Shown: positions 49,997-57,580 of the stretch, one piece after another
Position numbering within the stretch: position 1 is the stretch's first letter
Layout: each line of letters starts with the position of its first letter
Source of the DNA: Chloracidobacterium sp. CP2_5A
Lineage (GTDB): Bacteria; Acidobacteriota; Blastocatellia; Chloracidobacteriales; Chloracidobacteriaceae
NCBI GenBank assembly: GCA_002254845.1
Contig: NKPT01000007.1
Span: 1-64,000, forward strand
Length of the DNA: 64,000 nt
Reading direction: 5' to 3'
The notes under the pieces: generated by a model
What the model was told of the DNA's origin: nothing
What the model saw: only the letters and a program-made list of their open reading frames with translations
Database searches by the model: none
Program-made: the position numbers and the translations under genes

Positions 49997-50343
49997 TCGG
50001 CGGGAGCCTCAGCAAGCTGGCGCGTCAGGGCGTCCAGCTTGCGCCAATCCCGGTCAGCGAGTCGAACTTCCGTCGCCTGCCAGCCCTCCTGCCCCGAGCG
50101 AGCGAGCTTAAAGGTCGCCTCAATCTGGGCCTCGACAATGGCATCGCTCGGCGAAAAGCCCGGCAGAACGCGGCGGATGCGAATTTGGCGGCGGTCGTAA
50201 CGCCCGCCAAGCGCTTGCTGAATCGCCCTCTGGGCCGTCCGCGCCGAGAGCGACTGCCCGGCCGCCACGCCAAGGGCGAAGGCGGTCGCGGCGAGACCCA
50301 AGCCGACAACCAGCCAGAGCGCCATCCTCTTGCGCGTAAACAT
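49987..50343 (-). CDS. Small membrane-anchored protein, unknown function
   Basis: 118 residues from the ATG at 50343, which is preceded by GGAAAGGAA. The N-terminus (RKRMALWLVVGLGLAATAFALGVAAGQSL) is a single membrane segment or uncleaved signal; the rest (RAIQQALGGRYDRRQIRIRRVLPGFSPSDAIVEAQIEATFKLARSG) looks like a small soluble alpha/beta domain outside the membrane. It lies between dacB (4-base gap) and mpl and is probably co-translated. The position suggests a role in the envelope or peptidoglycan turnover; this is inference only. Confidence 0.72.
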   Translation of the reverse strand: MFTRKRMALWLVVGLGLAATAFALGVAAGQSLSARTAQRAIQQALGGRYDRRQIRIRRVLPGFSPSDAIVEAQIEATFKLARSGQEGWQATEVRLADRDWRKLDALTRQLAEAPAEQP

Positions 50344-50347
50344 TCGG

Positions 50348-51952
50348 TTATTTCCTTTCCGGCGCTCGCCCGCCGCCGACCGAGGCGCCGGCGGCGTATT
50401 CCGCCAGCGCCTTGCCCAAGTCATCGCCGGCGGCGACGCCAGCCGTCCGCGCCGCGTTGAGGTGATTGGCCACAAAGCTGAAGACCAGAACGCGCCCGTT
50501 GGCGGCAGCTACGTAGCCCGCCAGCGCGCTCACGTCATCCAGCGTGCCGGTCTTGGCGCGCAGGTTATCGGCGGCCCGCGTGCCCTTCATCCGGCTGCGA
50601 AGCGTGCCGTCCCTGCCCGCAATCGGCAGCGAGTCATAAAAGATCTCCCACGCCGGATGCTTGCGCATGTAGCGCAACAACGCCGTCAGCGCCGTCGGCG
50701 TGACATTGTCGAGCCGCGACAGCCCCGATCCGTCGCGGATTTTCAACTCGGCGACCGGCGCGCCGACCCGCTTCATAAAATCGGCGACGACTTCGCACCC
50801 GGCGGCGTCGGCGTCCTTGTCGGCCGGGCCGCGCGCCTTGCCCAAGTGTCGCAAAAGAAGCTCGGCAAAGAGGTTGGAGCTGATTTTATTCGTCGTCCGC
50901 ACCCAGGCCGAAAGCGGCGGCGACTCAATAAAGGCAATCTCCCTGAGCTTTTCCGCGTCCAGCGGCTGCCGCTGGCGGAAATTGGCGTCGGCCCGGCGCG
51001 CGCCGCCCCGGACGACAATGCCGCGCCGCAGGAGCATTTCCCGAAACAGATGCGCCGCGAATCGCGCGGGGTCGTGAATGGCGACGCCCAGCTCCCGCCC
51101 GCCGTTGGCCGGCAGCCGGCCGTAAAGCTCAATTTCATTGTCGGCCAAGCCCCGGTGAATCCCAAAGGTATCCGCGTCCTTGCTGGCCGCCGTCATCGCG
51201 CCGTTGCGCAAGGTGACGTAGCTCGTCGCCGGCGCGAACGTCGCTTGCGGCGGCTCGCCTGCGCGCGTCGGCGTCACGGTCAGCGTCACGTGGTTGTCAG
51301 CGACCGAAAGCGCGCTGACTTCCGCGCCGTAGTGCCACTGAAGGTCGTCCCAGCCCCATCCGTCGCCCAGGGGCGGCGCGCGGAAGTAGCTTTCATCGCC
51401 GACAATGTCGCCAGCGATTTCCTTGACGCCCGCCGCCGCCACTTGGTCGGCCAGATTTTCAAGCGGCGTCAGGCGCGCGTCTTTCTGATCGGCGTTGAAG
51501 CGGCTGGAAATGGTTGGGTCGCCGCGCCCGACCAGCGTCAAGTCGCCCGCCACGACGCCGGTGGCGTCCAGCGCCGCGACGTAAACCGACGTGCGAACGC
51601 GAAAGTCAGAGCCCAACACGTCCAAGGCGGCGGCGGTCGTCAGCAGCTTCATATTGGAAGCTGGCAGAAACCGCTTATCGCCGCCGACATCGGCCAGCGC
51701 GTCGCCAGTTTCGGCGTCCTCGACGCGAATGCCAATGCGCGCGCCCTGCAGCGCCGGACGATTGGCAAGGCTTTCCGCAAGCGCCTGGAGCGGAGCGGCG
51801 GACGCCGGCGGCGCGGACGCGGCGGCTTTTGGCGGAACGCCCTTTGGCGACGCGCCGGATCGCTGCGCATCCGCCGCCGGCGGCGCGGACAGCCAGCCGC
51901 CGGCGAGCGCCGCGCCCAGAACAACCCTCATCCACAAAGCTTGGCTAGGCAT
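50348..51952 (-). CDS. dacB: D-alanyl-D-alanine carboxypeptidase/endopeptidase (PBP4-type)
   Basis: A peptidase family S13 member of 534 residues that trims or cleaves peptidoglycan cross-links in the periplasm. The N-terminus has a signal peptide (VVLGAALAGGWLSAPPAADAQ), followed by an Ala/Pro-rich linker. The active-site motifs are SxxK in LPASNMKLLTT, SxN-like in DGSGLSRLDN, and KTG in RAKTGTLDDVSALAGYV. A large insertion domain lies between the first two motifs, as usual for PBP4. It is the first gene of the dacB-orf118-mpl operon and is divergent from bchG. Confidence 0.95.
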   Translation of the reverse strand: MPSQALWMRVVLGAALAGGWLSAPPAADAQRSGASPKGVPPKAAASAPPASAAPLQALAESLANRPALQGARIGIRVEDAETGDALADVGGDKRFLPASNMKLLTTAAALDVLGSDFRVRTSVYVAALDATGVVAGDLTLVGRGDPTISSRFNADQKDARLTPLENLADQVAAAGVKEIAGDIVGDESYFRAPPLGDGWGWDDLQWHYGAEVSALSVADNHVTLTVTPTRAGEPPQATFAPATSYVTLRNGAMTAASKDADTFGIHRGLADNEIELYGRLPANGGRELGVAIHDPARFAAHLFREMLLRRGIVVRGGARRADANFRQRQPLDAEKLREIAFIESPPLSAWVRTTNKISSNLFAELLLRHLGKARGPADKDADAAGCEVVADFMKRVGAPVAELKIRDGSGLSRLDNVTPTALTALLRYMRKHPAWEIFYDSLPIAGRDGTLRSRMKGTRAADNLRAKTGTLDDVSALAGYVAAANGRVLVFSFVANHLNAARTAGVAAGDDLGKALAEYAAGASVGGGRAPERK

Positions 51953-52104
51953 CTCAAGTCTTCACAGTAGTTTCGATAGACGGGCTCCGCGCCGCTTCCC
52001 GGCGCGATAAGCAACGTTAGCACGTTGGATGAAAACCTTTCGACGGACAAAGTTTCCGTTGCGGTCGGCTAGGTCATGAGCGAAGTTGGAAGTGAAACGT
52101 CCCG

Positions 52105-53082
52105 ATGCTCAACCAGACGCCTTCCAAGCTGCCCCCGCGTCAATCATCGCGCCGGTTGCCCATGCCAATGTCCAATCAATACGCGCCGCAAGCTTATTCC
52201 GCGCCACTCGCGCTCTCGCGGGCCGATTTCTGGCGCGCCGCGCTCGAACTGATGAAGCCGCTTACGTGGTTCGCGCCGATGTGGGCGTTTCTGTGCGGCG
52301 CGGTCAGCAGCGGCGCAGCCCCAACTGGCGAGTTCCTCTGGGGCCTGTTTCTGGGCGCGATTCTGGCTGGGCCGCTGATGTGTTCTATGTCGCAGGTGAT
52401 GAACGACTACTGCGACCGGGAAGTGGATCGCTTAAACGAGCCGCAGCGCCCGTTCCCGTCGGGGCGCATCACGGAAGCGCAGGGGCTGTGGCTGTGCGCG
52501 CTCCTGACGGCGGCTTCACTCGCCCTGGCGTGGGCGGTGGGCGAGTGGAAAGCGCTGGCCCTTACCGTGGCCGCATTTGTGATGTCGCTGCTATACAGCG
52601 CCCCGCCAGTGCGCGGCAAGCGTAATGGCTGGCTGGGCAACGGGCTGGTGAGCTTCGCCTATGAAGGCGTCGCGTGGGCAACCGGCTGTCTGGCGGTTGC
52701 CGGGGCGTTTCCTCCGGCAAGCGTCGCCGGGGCGGTTCTCTACAGCGTTGGGGCGCACGGCATCATGACGCTCAACGATTTCAAGAGCGTGTCCGGCGAC
52801 ACCGCCCTTGGGATTCGCTCCGTGCCCGTGCAGCTCGGCATTCCGCGCGCGGCGCGCGTCGCCTGCTACGTGATGAACATTCCCCAACTGCTCTGCGTGG
52901 GCTTGCTTGGGTGGTATGGCAAATGGGCTTGGGCAGCCGTTCTGATGGGGCTGCTCGTGGCCCAGCTTCCGCTCCAGGTCAAGCTCATCCGCGACCCTGA
53001 AGCCCGCGCGCCCTGGTACAACGCGACGGGAACAACCCTCTATGTGCTAGGCATGATGGCGTATGCGATTGCCATTCGCTGA
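52105..53082 (+). CDS. bchG: Bacteriochlorophyll synthase (UbiA family)
   Basis: BchG attaches the isoprenoid tail to (bacterio)chlorophyllide in the membrane. The 325-residue protein has about eight hydrophobic segments and the prenyltransferase Asp motifs MNDYCDREVDRLNEPQRPFPSGRI and GIMTLNDFKSVSGDTALGIRS. LMKPLTWFAPMWAFLCGAVSSG and the C-terminal PWYNATGTTLYVLGMM closely resemble BchG/ChlG, more than the BchK branch. The start is uncertain: ATGs at 52105, 52162 and 52168 are in frame. It is followed by the ArsA-like gene and csmA, so it belongs to a phototrophy cluster. Confidence 0.92.
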   Translation: MLNQTPSKLPPRQSSRRLPMPMSNQYAPQAYSAPLALSRADFWRAALELMKPLTWFAPMWAFLCGAVSSGAAPTGEFLWGLFLGAILAGPLMCSMSQVMNDYCDREVDRLNEPQRPFPSGRITEAQGLWLCALLTAASLALAWAVGEWKALALTVAAFVMSLLYSAPPVRGKRNGWLGNGLVSFAYEGVAWATGCLAVAGAFPPASVAGAVLYSVGAHGIMTLNDFKSVSGDTALGIRSVPVQLGIPRAARVACYVMNIPQLLCVGLLGWYGKWAWAAVLMGLLVAQLPLQVKLIRDPEARAPWYNATGTTLYVLGMMAYAIAIR

Positions 53083-53142
53083 CTTGCCTATCGCTGACGA
53101 CCGCCGCGACGCGCGCCTCGGCGCGGTCCCGCGCAACACGAC

Positions 53143-53182
53143 AAAGACGGAACGTATGAGAAAAAGACGGAACGTATGAGAA
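53143..53182. repeat. Exact 20-bp tandem duplication across the arsA-like start codon
   Basis: A 20-bp unit beginning AAAGACGGAACG is repeated at 53143-53162 and 53163-53182. The ATG in the second copy is the start of the ATPase gene (53176). The ATG in the first copy (53156) opens a seven-codon frame, MRKRRNV, whose TGA (53177-53179) overlaps the real start codon. Confidence 0.9.
53156..53179 (+). other. Possible seven-codon leader ORF coupled to arsA-like gene
   Basis: The frame ATG-AGA-AAA-AGA-CGG-AAC-GTA-TGA ends within the start codon of the downstream gene (ATGA overlap). It arose from the 20-bp duplication described at 53143-53182. Translation would place a terminating ribosome on the ATPase start; whether it is translated is unknown. 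Confidence 0.4.
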
Positions 53183-54363
53183 TCATTATCTACACGGGCA
53201 AAGGCGGGGTGGGAAAGACAAGCGTGGCCGCGGCGACGGCGCTGCTGGCGGCCGAGCGCGGCTTGCGCACGCTTGTCATGAGCACCGACCCGGCCCATAG
53301 CCTCTCCGATTCGCTCGACCTTCCGCTCGGACCTGAGCCGCTGCGCGTCCGCGACCAGCTCGATGCGCTGGAAACTAACGTCTATCAAGACTTGGAAGAT
53401 AACTGGGGCCTTGTGCGAGCGCACTTTGCCGAAATCCTGGCCGGACAGGGCGTGGACGGCGTCCTTGCGGATGAGTCAGCCATCCTGCCCGGCATGGAGG
53501 AGCTGTTCAGCCTGACGCGCATTCGCAAATACCGCGAAAGCGGCGACTATGACTTGCTCGTGGTGGACGCCGCGCCAACTGGCGAGACGCTGCGCCTGCT
53601 CTCGATGCCGCAGACGCTAAGCTGGGTCGTGCGGCTGGTGCGCGGACTGGAAAGCTCGATTGTGCGCCCAATTGTGCGGCCGCTCGCCAATGCCACGCCG
53701 GGGCTGCGCAGATATATGGCGTCGGAAAAGGTCTTTTCGGAAGTTGATCGCATGTTCCGCAATCTGGAAGCCATGCACGACATCCTCTGCGACGGGACGA
53801 CCACGACGGTGCGACTGGTCATGAACGCCGAGAAAATGGCCATCAAGGAATCCAAGCGGGCGCTGACCTATCTGAATCTGTATGGACTCCTCTCAGACGG
53901 CATCGTGGTCAACCGCCTCCTGCCGGTGAACGAAAACAGCGGCTTTTTGGAAGGGTGGAAAGCCGTCCAGCAGCGGTATCTGTCGGAGATTGAAGACTCG
54001 TTTCAGCCGTTGCCAATTCTGCGCGCGCCGATGTACGGTTCGGAAGTCGTCGGCATAGACCGCTTGCGAACGCTGGGGCGCGACCTCTTTGGGGACAGCG
54101 ACCCGTCCGCTCGGCTGTATGACGAGCGTCCCTTTGAAATGTGTAAATCGGAGCATGACTGCCGCATTCGCATCCGGCTGCCGTTTCTGGAGCCAGATCG
54201 GCTCGAAACGTGGATTGCCGGCGACGAGCTGGTCATTCAGATTGGCAATCAGCGGCGCATGGTCGGCTTGCCAACCTCCATGATCGGGCTTGAGCCAAGT
54301 CATGCCGAGTATCAGAACGAGTGGTTGAGTATTTGTTTTGAAGCCCCGGTCGGCGTTGGCTGA
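53176..54363 (+). CDS. ArsA/Get3-like ATPase with C-terminal HSP20-like domain
   Basis: 395 residues. The deviant P-loop IYTGKGGVGKTSVAAATALLAA is at the N-terminus, then MSTDPAHSLSDSLDLPL (switch I) and LLVVDAAPTGETLRLLSMP (switch II). The last ~85 residues (FEMCKSEHDCRIRIRLPFLEPDRLETWIAGDELVIQIGNQRRMVGLP) form an HSP20-like beta-sandwich known from ArsA-family proteins of phototrophs and others. No ArsB pump gene is nearby, so arsenite export is unlikely. Its place between bchG and csmA suggests a role in membrane or chlorosome protein targeting; that is inference. Confidence 0.88.
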   Translation: MRIIIYTGKGGVGKTSVAAATALLAAERGLRTLVMSTDPAHSLSDSLDLPLGPEPLRVRDQLDALETNVYQDLEDNWGLVRAHFAEILAGQGVDGVLADESAILPGMEELFSLTRIRKYRESGDYDLLVVDAAPTGETLRLLSMPQTLSWVVRLVRGLESSIVRPIVRPLANATPGLRRYMASEKVFSEVDRMFRNLEAMHDILCDGTTTTVRLVMNAEKMAIKESKRALTYLNLYGLLSDGIVVNRLLPVNENSGFLEGWKAVQQRYLSEIEDSFQPLPILRAPMYGSEVVGIDRLRTLGRDLFGDSDPSARLYDERPFEMCKSEHDCRIRIRLPFLEPDRLETWIAGDELVIQIGNQRRMVGLPTSMIGLEPSHAEYQNEWLSICFEAPVGVG

Positions 54364-54534
54364 AGCGCCGCCGGGGCTGTCGCGCCGATGTCGCAGCGGG
54401 GGGCTAGAGCGCTGTCCCGCCCAGCGCGCAGCTCTGAGGGAGCCGTCGGCGGCATGGTTTGACGACGCGCCAGGTTTACGTCCCCAAAGTTCAGCCCACT
54501 TCCTTTCCATCCGAACTTCGGAGGACTTGTCACT

Positions 54535-54762
54535 ATGGGTCAGTTCAAAAAAGTCGTTGACTCCATCGTCGAAATCGGCGAGATCAACCTTGAAGGCCAC
54601 ATCAACCTCGTTGGCGACATCTACCGCGCCATCGCCTACAACTTCGACCGCATCCAGGGACGCATGTTCGACAACCTGTATGACGGCGGCGGCGCTCGGC
54701 GCAGCATGGGCGCGGCGCCGGCGGGGAAGACCACGGCTTCTCGCTTCACAGCCGAAGGCTAG
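54535..54762 (+). CDS. csmA: Chlorosome baseplate protein CsmA
   Basis: The 75-residue protein has the CsmA signature EGH-x-x-x-VG followed by an amphipathic helix (INLEGHINLVGDIYRAIAYNFDRI). His22 corresponds to His25 of the Chlorobaculum protein, the proposed bacteriochlorophyll a ligand. The C-terminal third is Gly/Ala/Ser/Thr-rich, like the region cleaved in green sulfur bacteria. CsmA forms the paracrystalline baseplate of the chlorosome. GGAGG lies 10 bases before the ATG, as expected for a highly expressed gene. The neighbours bchG and ispH support the assignment. Overall identity to known CsmA is limited outside the motif. Confidence 0.87.
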   Translation: MGQFKKVVDSIVEIGEINLEGHINLVGDIYRAIAYNFDRIQGRMFDNLYDGGGARRSMGAAPAGKTTASRFTAEG

Positions 54763-54775
54763 GTCCCCAGCGCGC

Positions 54776-54828
54776 GGGAAGCTCAGTATCCGGCGCGAGG
54801 CGATGGCGGAGTGTCGCCTGGGCTTCCC
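54776..54828 (+). promoter_or_regulatory. Long stem-loop after csmA
   Basis: GGGAAGC (54776-54782) pairs with GCTTCCC (54822-54828), and inside it AGGCGA (54798-54803) pairs with TCGCCT (54814-54819). The element begins 14 bases after the csmA stop. There is no T-run, so it fits an mRNA-stabilising or processing hairpin, or a leaky terminator, between csmA and the downstream gene. Confidence 0.55.
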
Positions 54829-54885
54829 ATCTTAAACCATTACGCTTATCTACGCCCGGCCCAGGCGGTTTGAGGAGAAACGACG

Positions 54886-56103
54886 ATGGCCAACGTCGCG
54901 CTGGAGTTGCCTGTTCCCTATATCGGTAAAAATGTCGAGCGAAAGCATGTCGAGGAGTTCTTCCGGTATCACCGCGAGCCGGATGAGGTGGTCATCGCGC
55001 TCTTTGATGGCATTGTTTTCGATGGCGATGGCAAGCGAGTCGGCGGGCTAACCCTGCACGACTACGTGATCCTCACCGACCAGCGCTTCATTCTTTGGGC
55101 GCGCGGCTTGCAGTCGGACGTGCTGGATCGCCTGGATTACCGCGGGGTGCGCCTCAACGCCAAGCCGGCCGACACCCTGCACGGCGAGTTGGCGCTGGAG
55201 TTTACGCCGCCGGCCGTGCCCAAGCCGCTCACGGCCCGCGTTGACCTCTTGCCGATCGCGGACCTGCCGGCGCTGGAGGAGTTGTTCAGTCTCGCCAAGG
55301 ACCTCGCGTCCCGCGCCGCCGAGCCGCCAAACGGGACGGCCGCAGCCAACGGGCTAGCGAGCGACCCAGCCATGGCGCTCGATGGAGCGGCAGCGCGGAT
55401 CGAGCGCATTCGCGCAATCGTGCAGGAAGCGCATGCCAAGCGGGGAACGCCCTTCAGAGCGCCGGGCTCGGCGCCGACGGCTCGCCCAATCGCGTCGCGC
55501 CAGGGAGCGGCGAAAGAGGCCGCGTTGGATTCGTCGCCAGGCCTGGATTCGCCGTTTGGGACAGGGCGGCCAGTCTCCAACGCCAGCTATGCCGTCTATC
55601 GGGTCGCGCAGGCGGCCAAGGACGCGGTGGGCGCGCTTCCAACCGACTTGGGTAAAAGCATCGGGCTGGATGAAACGCTCTCGAAACTGGTGGACCGCAT
55701 TCCCAAGGTCGAGGACATCGGGCAAATCACGGCGCTGATCGAGGCGCTCAACAAGCTGCTCGTCACCGTCAGCGAAAATCCCGCCGCCAGAGCGTTTCTG
55801 CTACAGGCGATTGACCGCATGGTGGAGCAAGGCAGCCCATTCAAGCAGCTTCTGGCCTTTATCCAAAACGCGGGCAAGCCCACCGCCAAGCCGGCGGGAG
55901 CGCCGGTCGAACAAGCCGCCGCCGCGCCGTCGCCAGCCGCAGGACGCCCAGCCGCAGCCAGCGCCGCGCCGCGCCGGACGGCTGTCAAGGTTAGCTTCGC
56001 CAAGGATGAGCCGCCGCGCGAGGCCGCGCCGCCGCTATCCATCGCCTATGAGCTGAAAACGCCCGCGCCGGAAGCTCCGGAATTGGCGGGCGCGACGAGT
56101 TGA
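54886..56103 (+). CDS. PH-like protein next to csmA, candidate antenna-associated protein
   Basis: 405 residues, family not recognised with certainty. Residues 1-145 resemble a bacterial PH-like domain (VVIALFDGIVFDGDGKRVGGLTLHDYVILTDQRFILWARG). A disordered Ala/Pro/Ser-rich linker follows to about residue 230. Then comes a helical block (SYAVYRVAQAAKDAVGALPTDLGKSIGLDETLSKLVDRIPKVEDIGQ... AFLLQAIDRMVEQGSPFKQLLAFIQNAG), and an Ala/Pro-rich tail. No signal peptide or membrane helix is present. GAGGAG precedes the ATG. PH-like and amphipathic helices could bind the chlorosome lipid monolayer; this is inference from position after csmA. Confidence 0.7.
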   Translation: MANVALELPVPYIGKNVERKHVEEFFRYHREPDEVVIALFDGIVFDGDGKRVGGLTLHDYVILTDQRFILWARGLQSDVLDRLDYRGVRLNAKPADTLHGELALEFTPPAVPKPLTARVDLLPIADLPALEELFSLAKDLASRAAEPPNGTAAANGLASDPAMALDGAAARIERIRAIVQEAHAKRGTPFRAPGSAPTARPIASRQGAAKEAALDSSPGLDSPFGTGRPVSNASYAVYRVAQAAKDAVGALPTDLGKSIGLDETLSKLVDRIPKVEDIGQITALIEALNKLLVTVSENPAARAFLLQAIDRMVEQGSPFKQLLAFIQNAGKPTAKPAGAPVEQAAAAPSPAAGRPAAASAAPRRTAVKVSFAKDEPPREAAPPLSIAYELKTPAPEAPELAGATS

Positions 56104-56314
56104 CGCGCTGAACGCTTCCGGGCCTGCCGCTCCGAGGCGGGTTCGCTATCGGGAGGGCGCCGCGTCCTGCCGCCAGCCTATCGGATGTTGGCCGTCATTT
56201 CCGCTTGGCGGGCTTTGACGGAGACAGTTAGATTTTTGGTTACGTCGTGACCGCTTGGCGCGCTCGCGTCGGTCTTGCCCCCAAGCCCATCCCGCAAGAC
56301 AAGGCGTTCAGCCA

Positions 56315-57580
56315 ATGGCTCAGGCTACGGTCACGCTCCCAGAAACCGCCCTCCCGGCGCGAGCCCGCTTGCCCATCCAAGCGGCGACGCGCCAAGCCGT
56401 CGCCCGCGACTTCGGCAGCCCTGTCATTGAGACAATTCGTCAGCAGGGCTATCGGTATCGCGTTGGAAGGCTCGCTTTCCACTTAGCCCGCGAGTTTGGC
56501 TTCTGCTACGGCGTGGATGACGCGCTGGACCTGGCCTATGAGGCGCGCTCCCGGTTCGACAGCCGGACAATCTACCTAACCGGGGAGATGATTCACAATC
56601 CGATGGTCAACCATCGGCTCGCCGCGCTTGGCATCCGCCGGCTTGACAATGTCGCGCAGGTGACGCCGCAGGATGTCGTTGTTATTCCCGCGTTCGGCTT
56701 GCCGGTTGCGGATTTGGCGCATCTGCGCGATACGGGCTGCACCATCATTGACACCACGTGCGGCTCGGTTGTGCACGTCTGGAAGCGCGTTGAGCGCTAT
56801 GCCCGCGACGGCTTCACCACCATTATTCATGGCAAGCCTGATCACGAGGAAACCATCGCTACCCGCTCGCAGGTGACATCCGTACCGGGCGGGCGCTACG
56901 TCACGGTTCGCGACTTGGCCGAAGCCGAGCGCTTGGCGAGCGTGATTGCCGGCGACTTACCCGCGGCGGCGCTGCGCGACCTTTTCGCGCGGGCGGCCTC
57001 GCCCGGCTTTGATCCGGCAACCGATCTTGAGAAAATCGGGCTGGCCAACCAAACGACCATGCTGGCTGGCGAATCGCTCGCCATTGCCGAGCGCCTGCGG
57101 GCGGCGATGGTCGCCCGGTATGGCGAAGACGAAGTTCCCTTTCGCTTTCGGTCATTTGACACGATTTGCAGCGCCACCCAGGCCCGGCAAGACGCCATTG
57201 CCGAGTTACTTGCCTTCCCGCTCGACTTGATGCTGGTGGTGGGCGGGTATAACAGCAGCAACACCAGCCACCTGTGCGAGTTGGCGTCCGCAGTGTGTCC
57301 GACCTACCACATCGCTACCCCGGACTGCATCCTTTCGGCGGATTTGATCCGTCATCAGCCGGCTTTTCAAGCGCGGGAGATGGAAACGCGCGGCTGGCTG
57401 CCCCAGGGCGAGATCGCCATTGGGCTGACCTCCGGGGCGTCCACCCCGGAGCGCTCGCTGGGCGAGGTTGTCCTGCGACTTGTTCAAGTCGCCAAGGAGA
57501 CCTTGCCCAGCGCCTGGGCGACGCTTGACGAGCCCGGCGCGAGGCAAGCTCAGACGCGCTTGTCGCCGCCGGTCGCCTGA
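56315..57580 (+). CDS. ispH: 4-hydroxy-3-methylbut-2-enyl diphosphate reductase, long type
   Basis: IspH performs the last step of the MEP pathway, making IPP and DMAPP for carotenoids and bacteriochlorophyll tails. The three Fe-S cysteines are in REFGFCYGVDDAL, IIDTTCGSVVHVWKRV and FDTICSATQARQDAI; substrate His residues lie in EMIHNPMVNHRL and HGKPDHEETIATRSQ. At 421 residues with an N-terminal extension and the DTTCGSV context it is the cyanobacterial/plant-like form rather than the ~310-residue E. coli form. The ATG at 56315 is used. Its 3' end overlaps the convergent Fe-S oxidoreductase gene by 31 bases. Confidence 0.94.
   Translation: MAQATVTLPETALPARARLPIQAATRQAVARDFGSPVIETIRQQGYRYRVGRLAFHLAREFGFCYGVDDALDLAYEARSRFDSRTIYLTGEMIHNPMVNHRLAALGIRRLDNVAQVTPQDVVVIPAFGLPVADLAHLRDTGCTIIDTTCGSVVHVWKRVERYARDGFTTIIHGKPDHEETIATRSQVTSVPGGRYVTVRDLAEAERLASVIAGDLPAAALRDLFARAASPGFDPATDLEKIGLANQTTMLAGESLAIAERLRAAMVARYGEDEVPFRFRSFDTICSATQARQDAIAELLAFPLDLMLVVGGYNSSNTSHLCELASAVCPTYHIATPDCILSADLIRHQPAFQAREMETRGWLPQGEIAIGLTSGASTPERSLGEVVLRLVQVAKETLPSAWATLDEPGARQAQTRLSPPVA

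Noticed and set aside
50330-51970. 546-residue plus-strand open frame
   Set aside because: Antisense to dacB, which has the SxxK, SxN and KTG motifs; the plus product is Arg-rich and featureless.
52105-53082. Assignment as bacteriochlorophyll c synthase BchK
   Set aside because: The motifs around the first Asp cluster and the C-terminal PWYNATGTTLYVLGMM look closer to BchG/ChlG; a tree would be needed to be certain.
53176-54363. Arsenite efflux ATPase function
   Set aside because: No arsB, arsC, arsR or arsD nearby; the HSP20-like tail and the phototrophy context favour another role.
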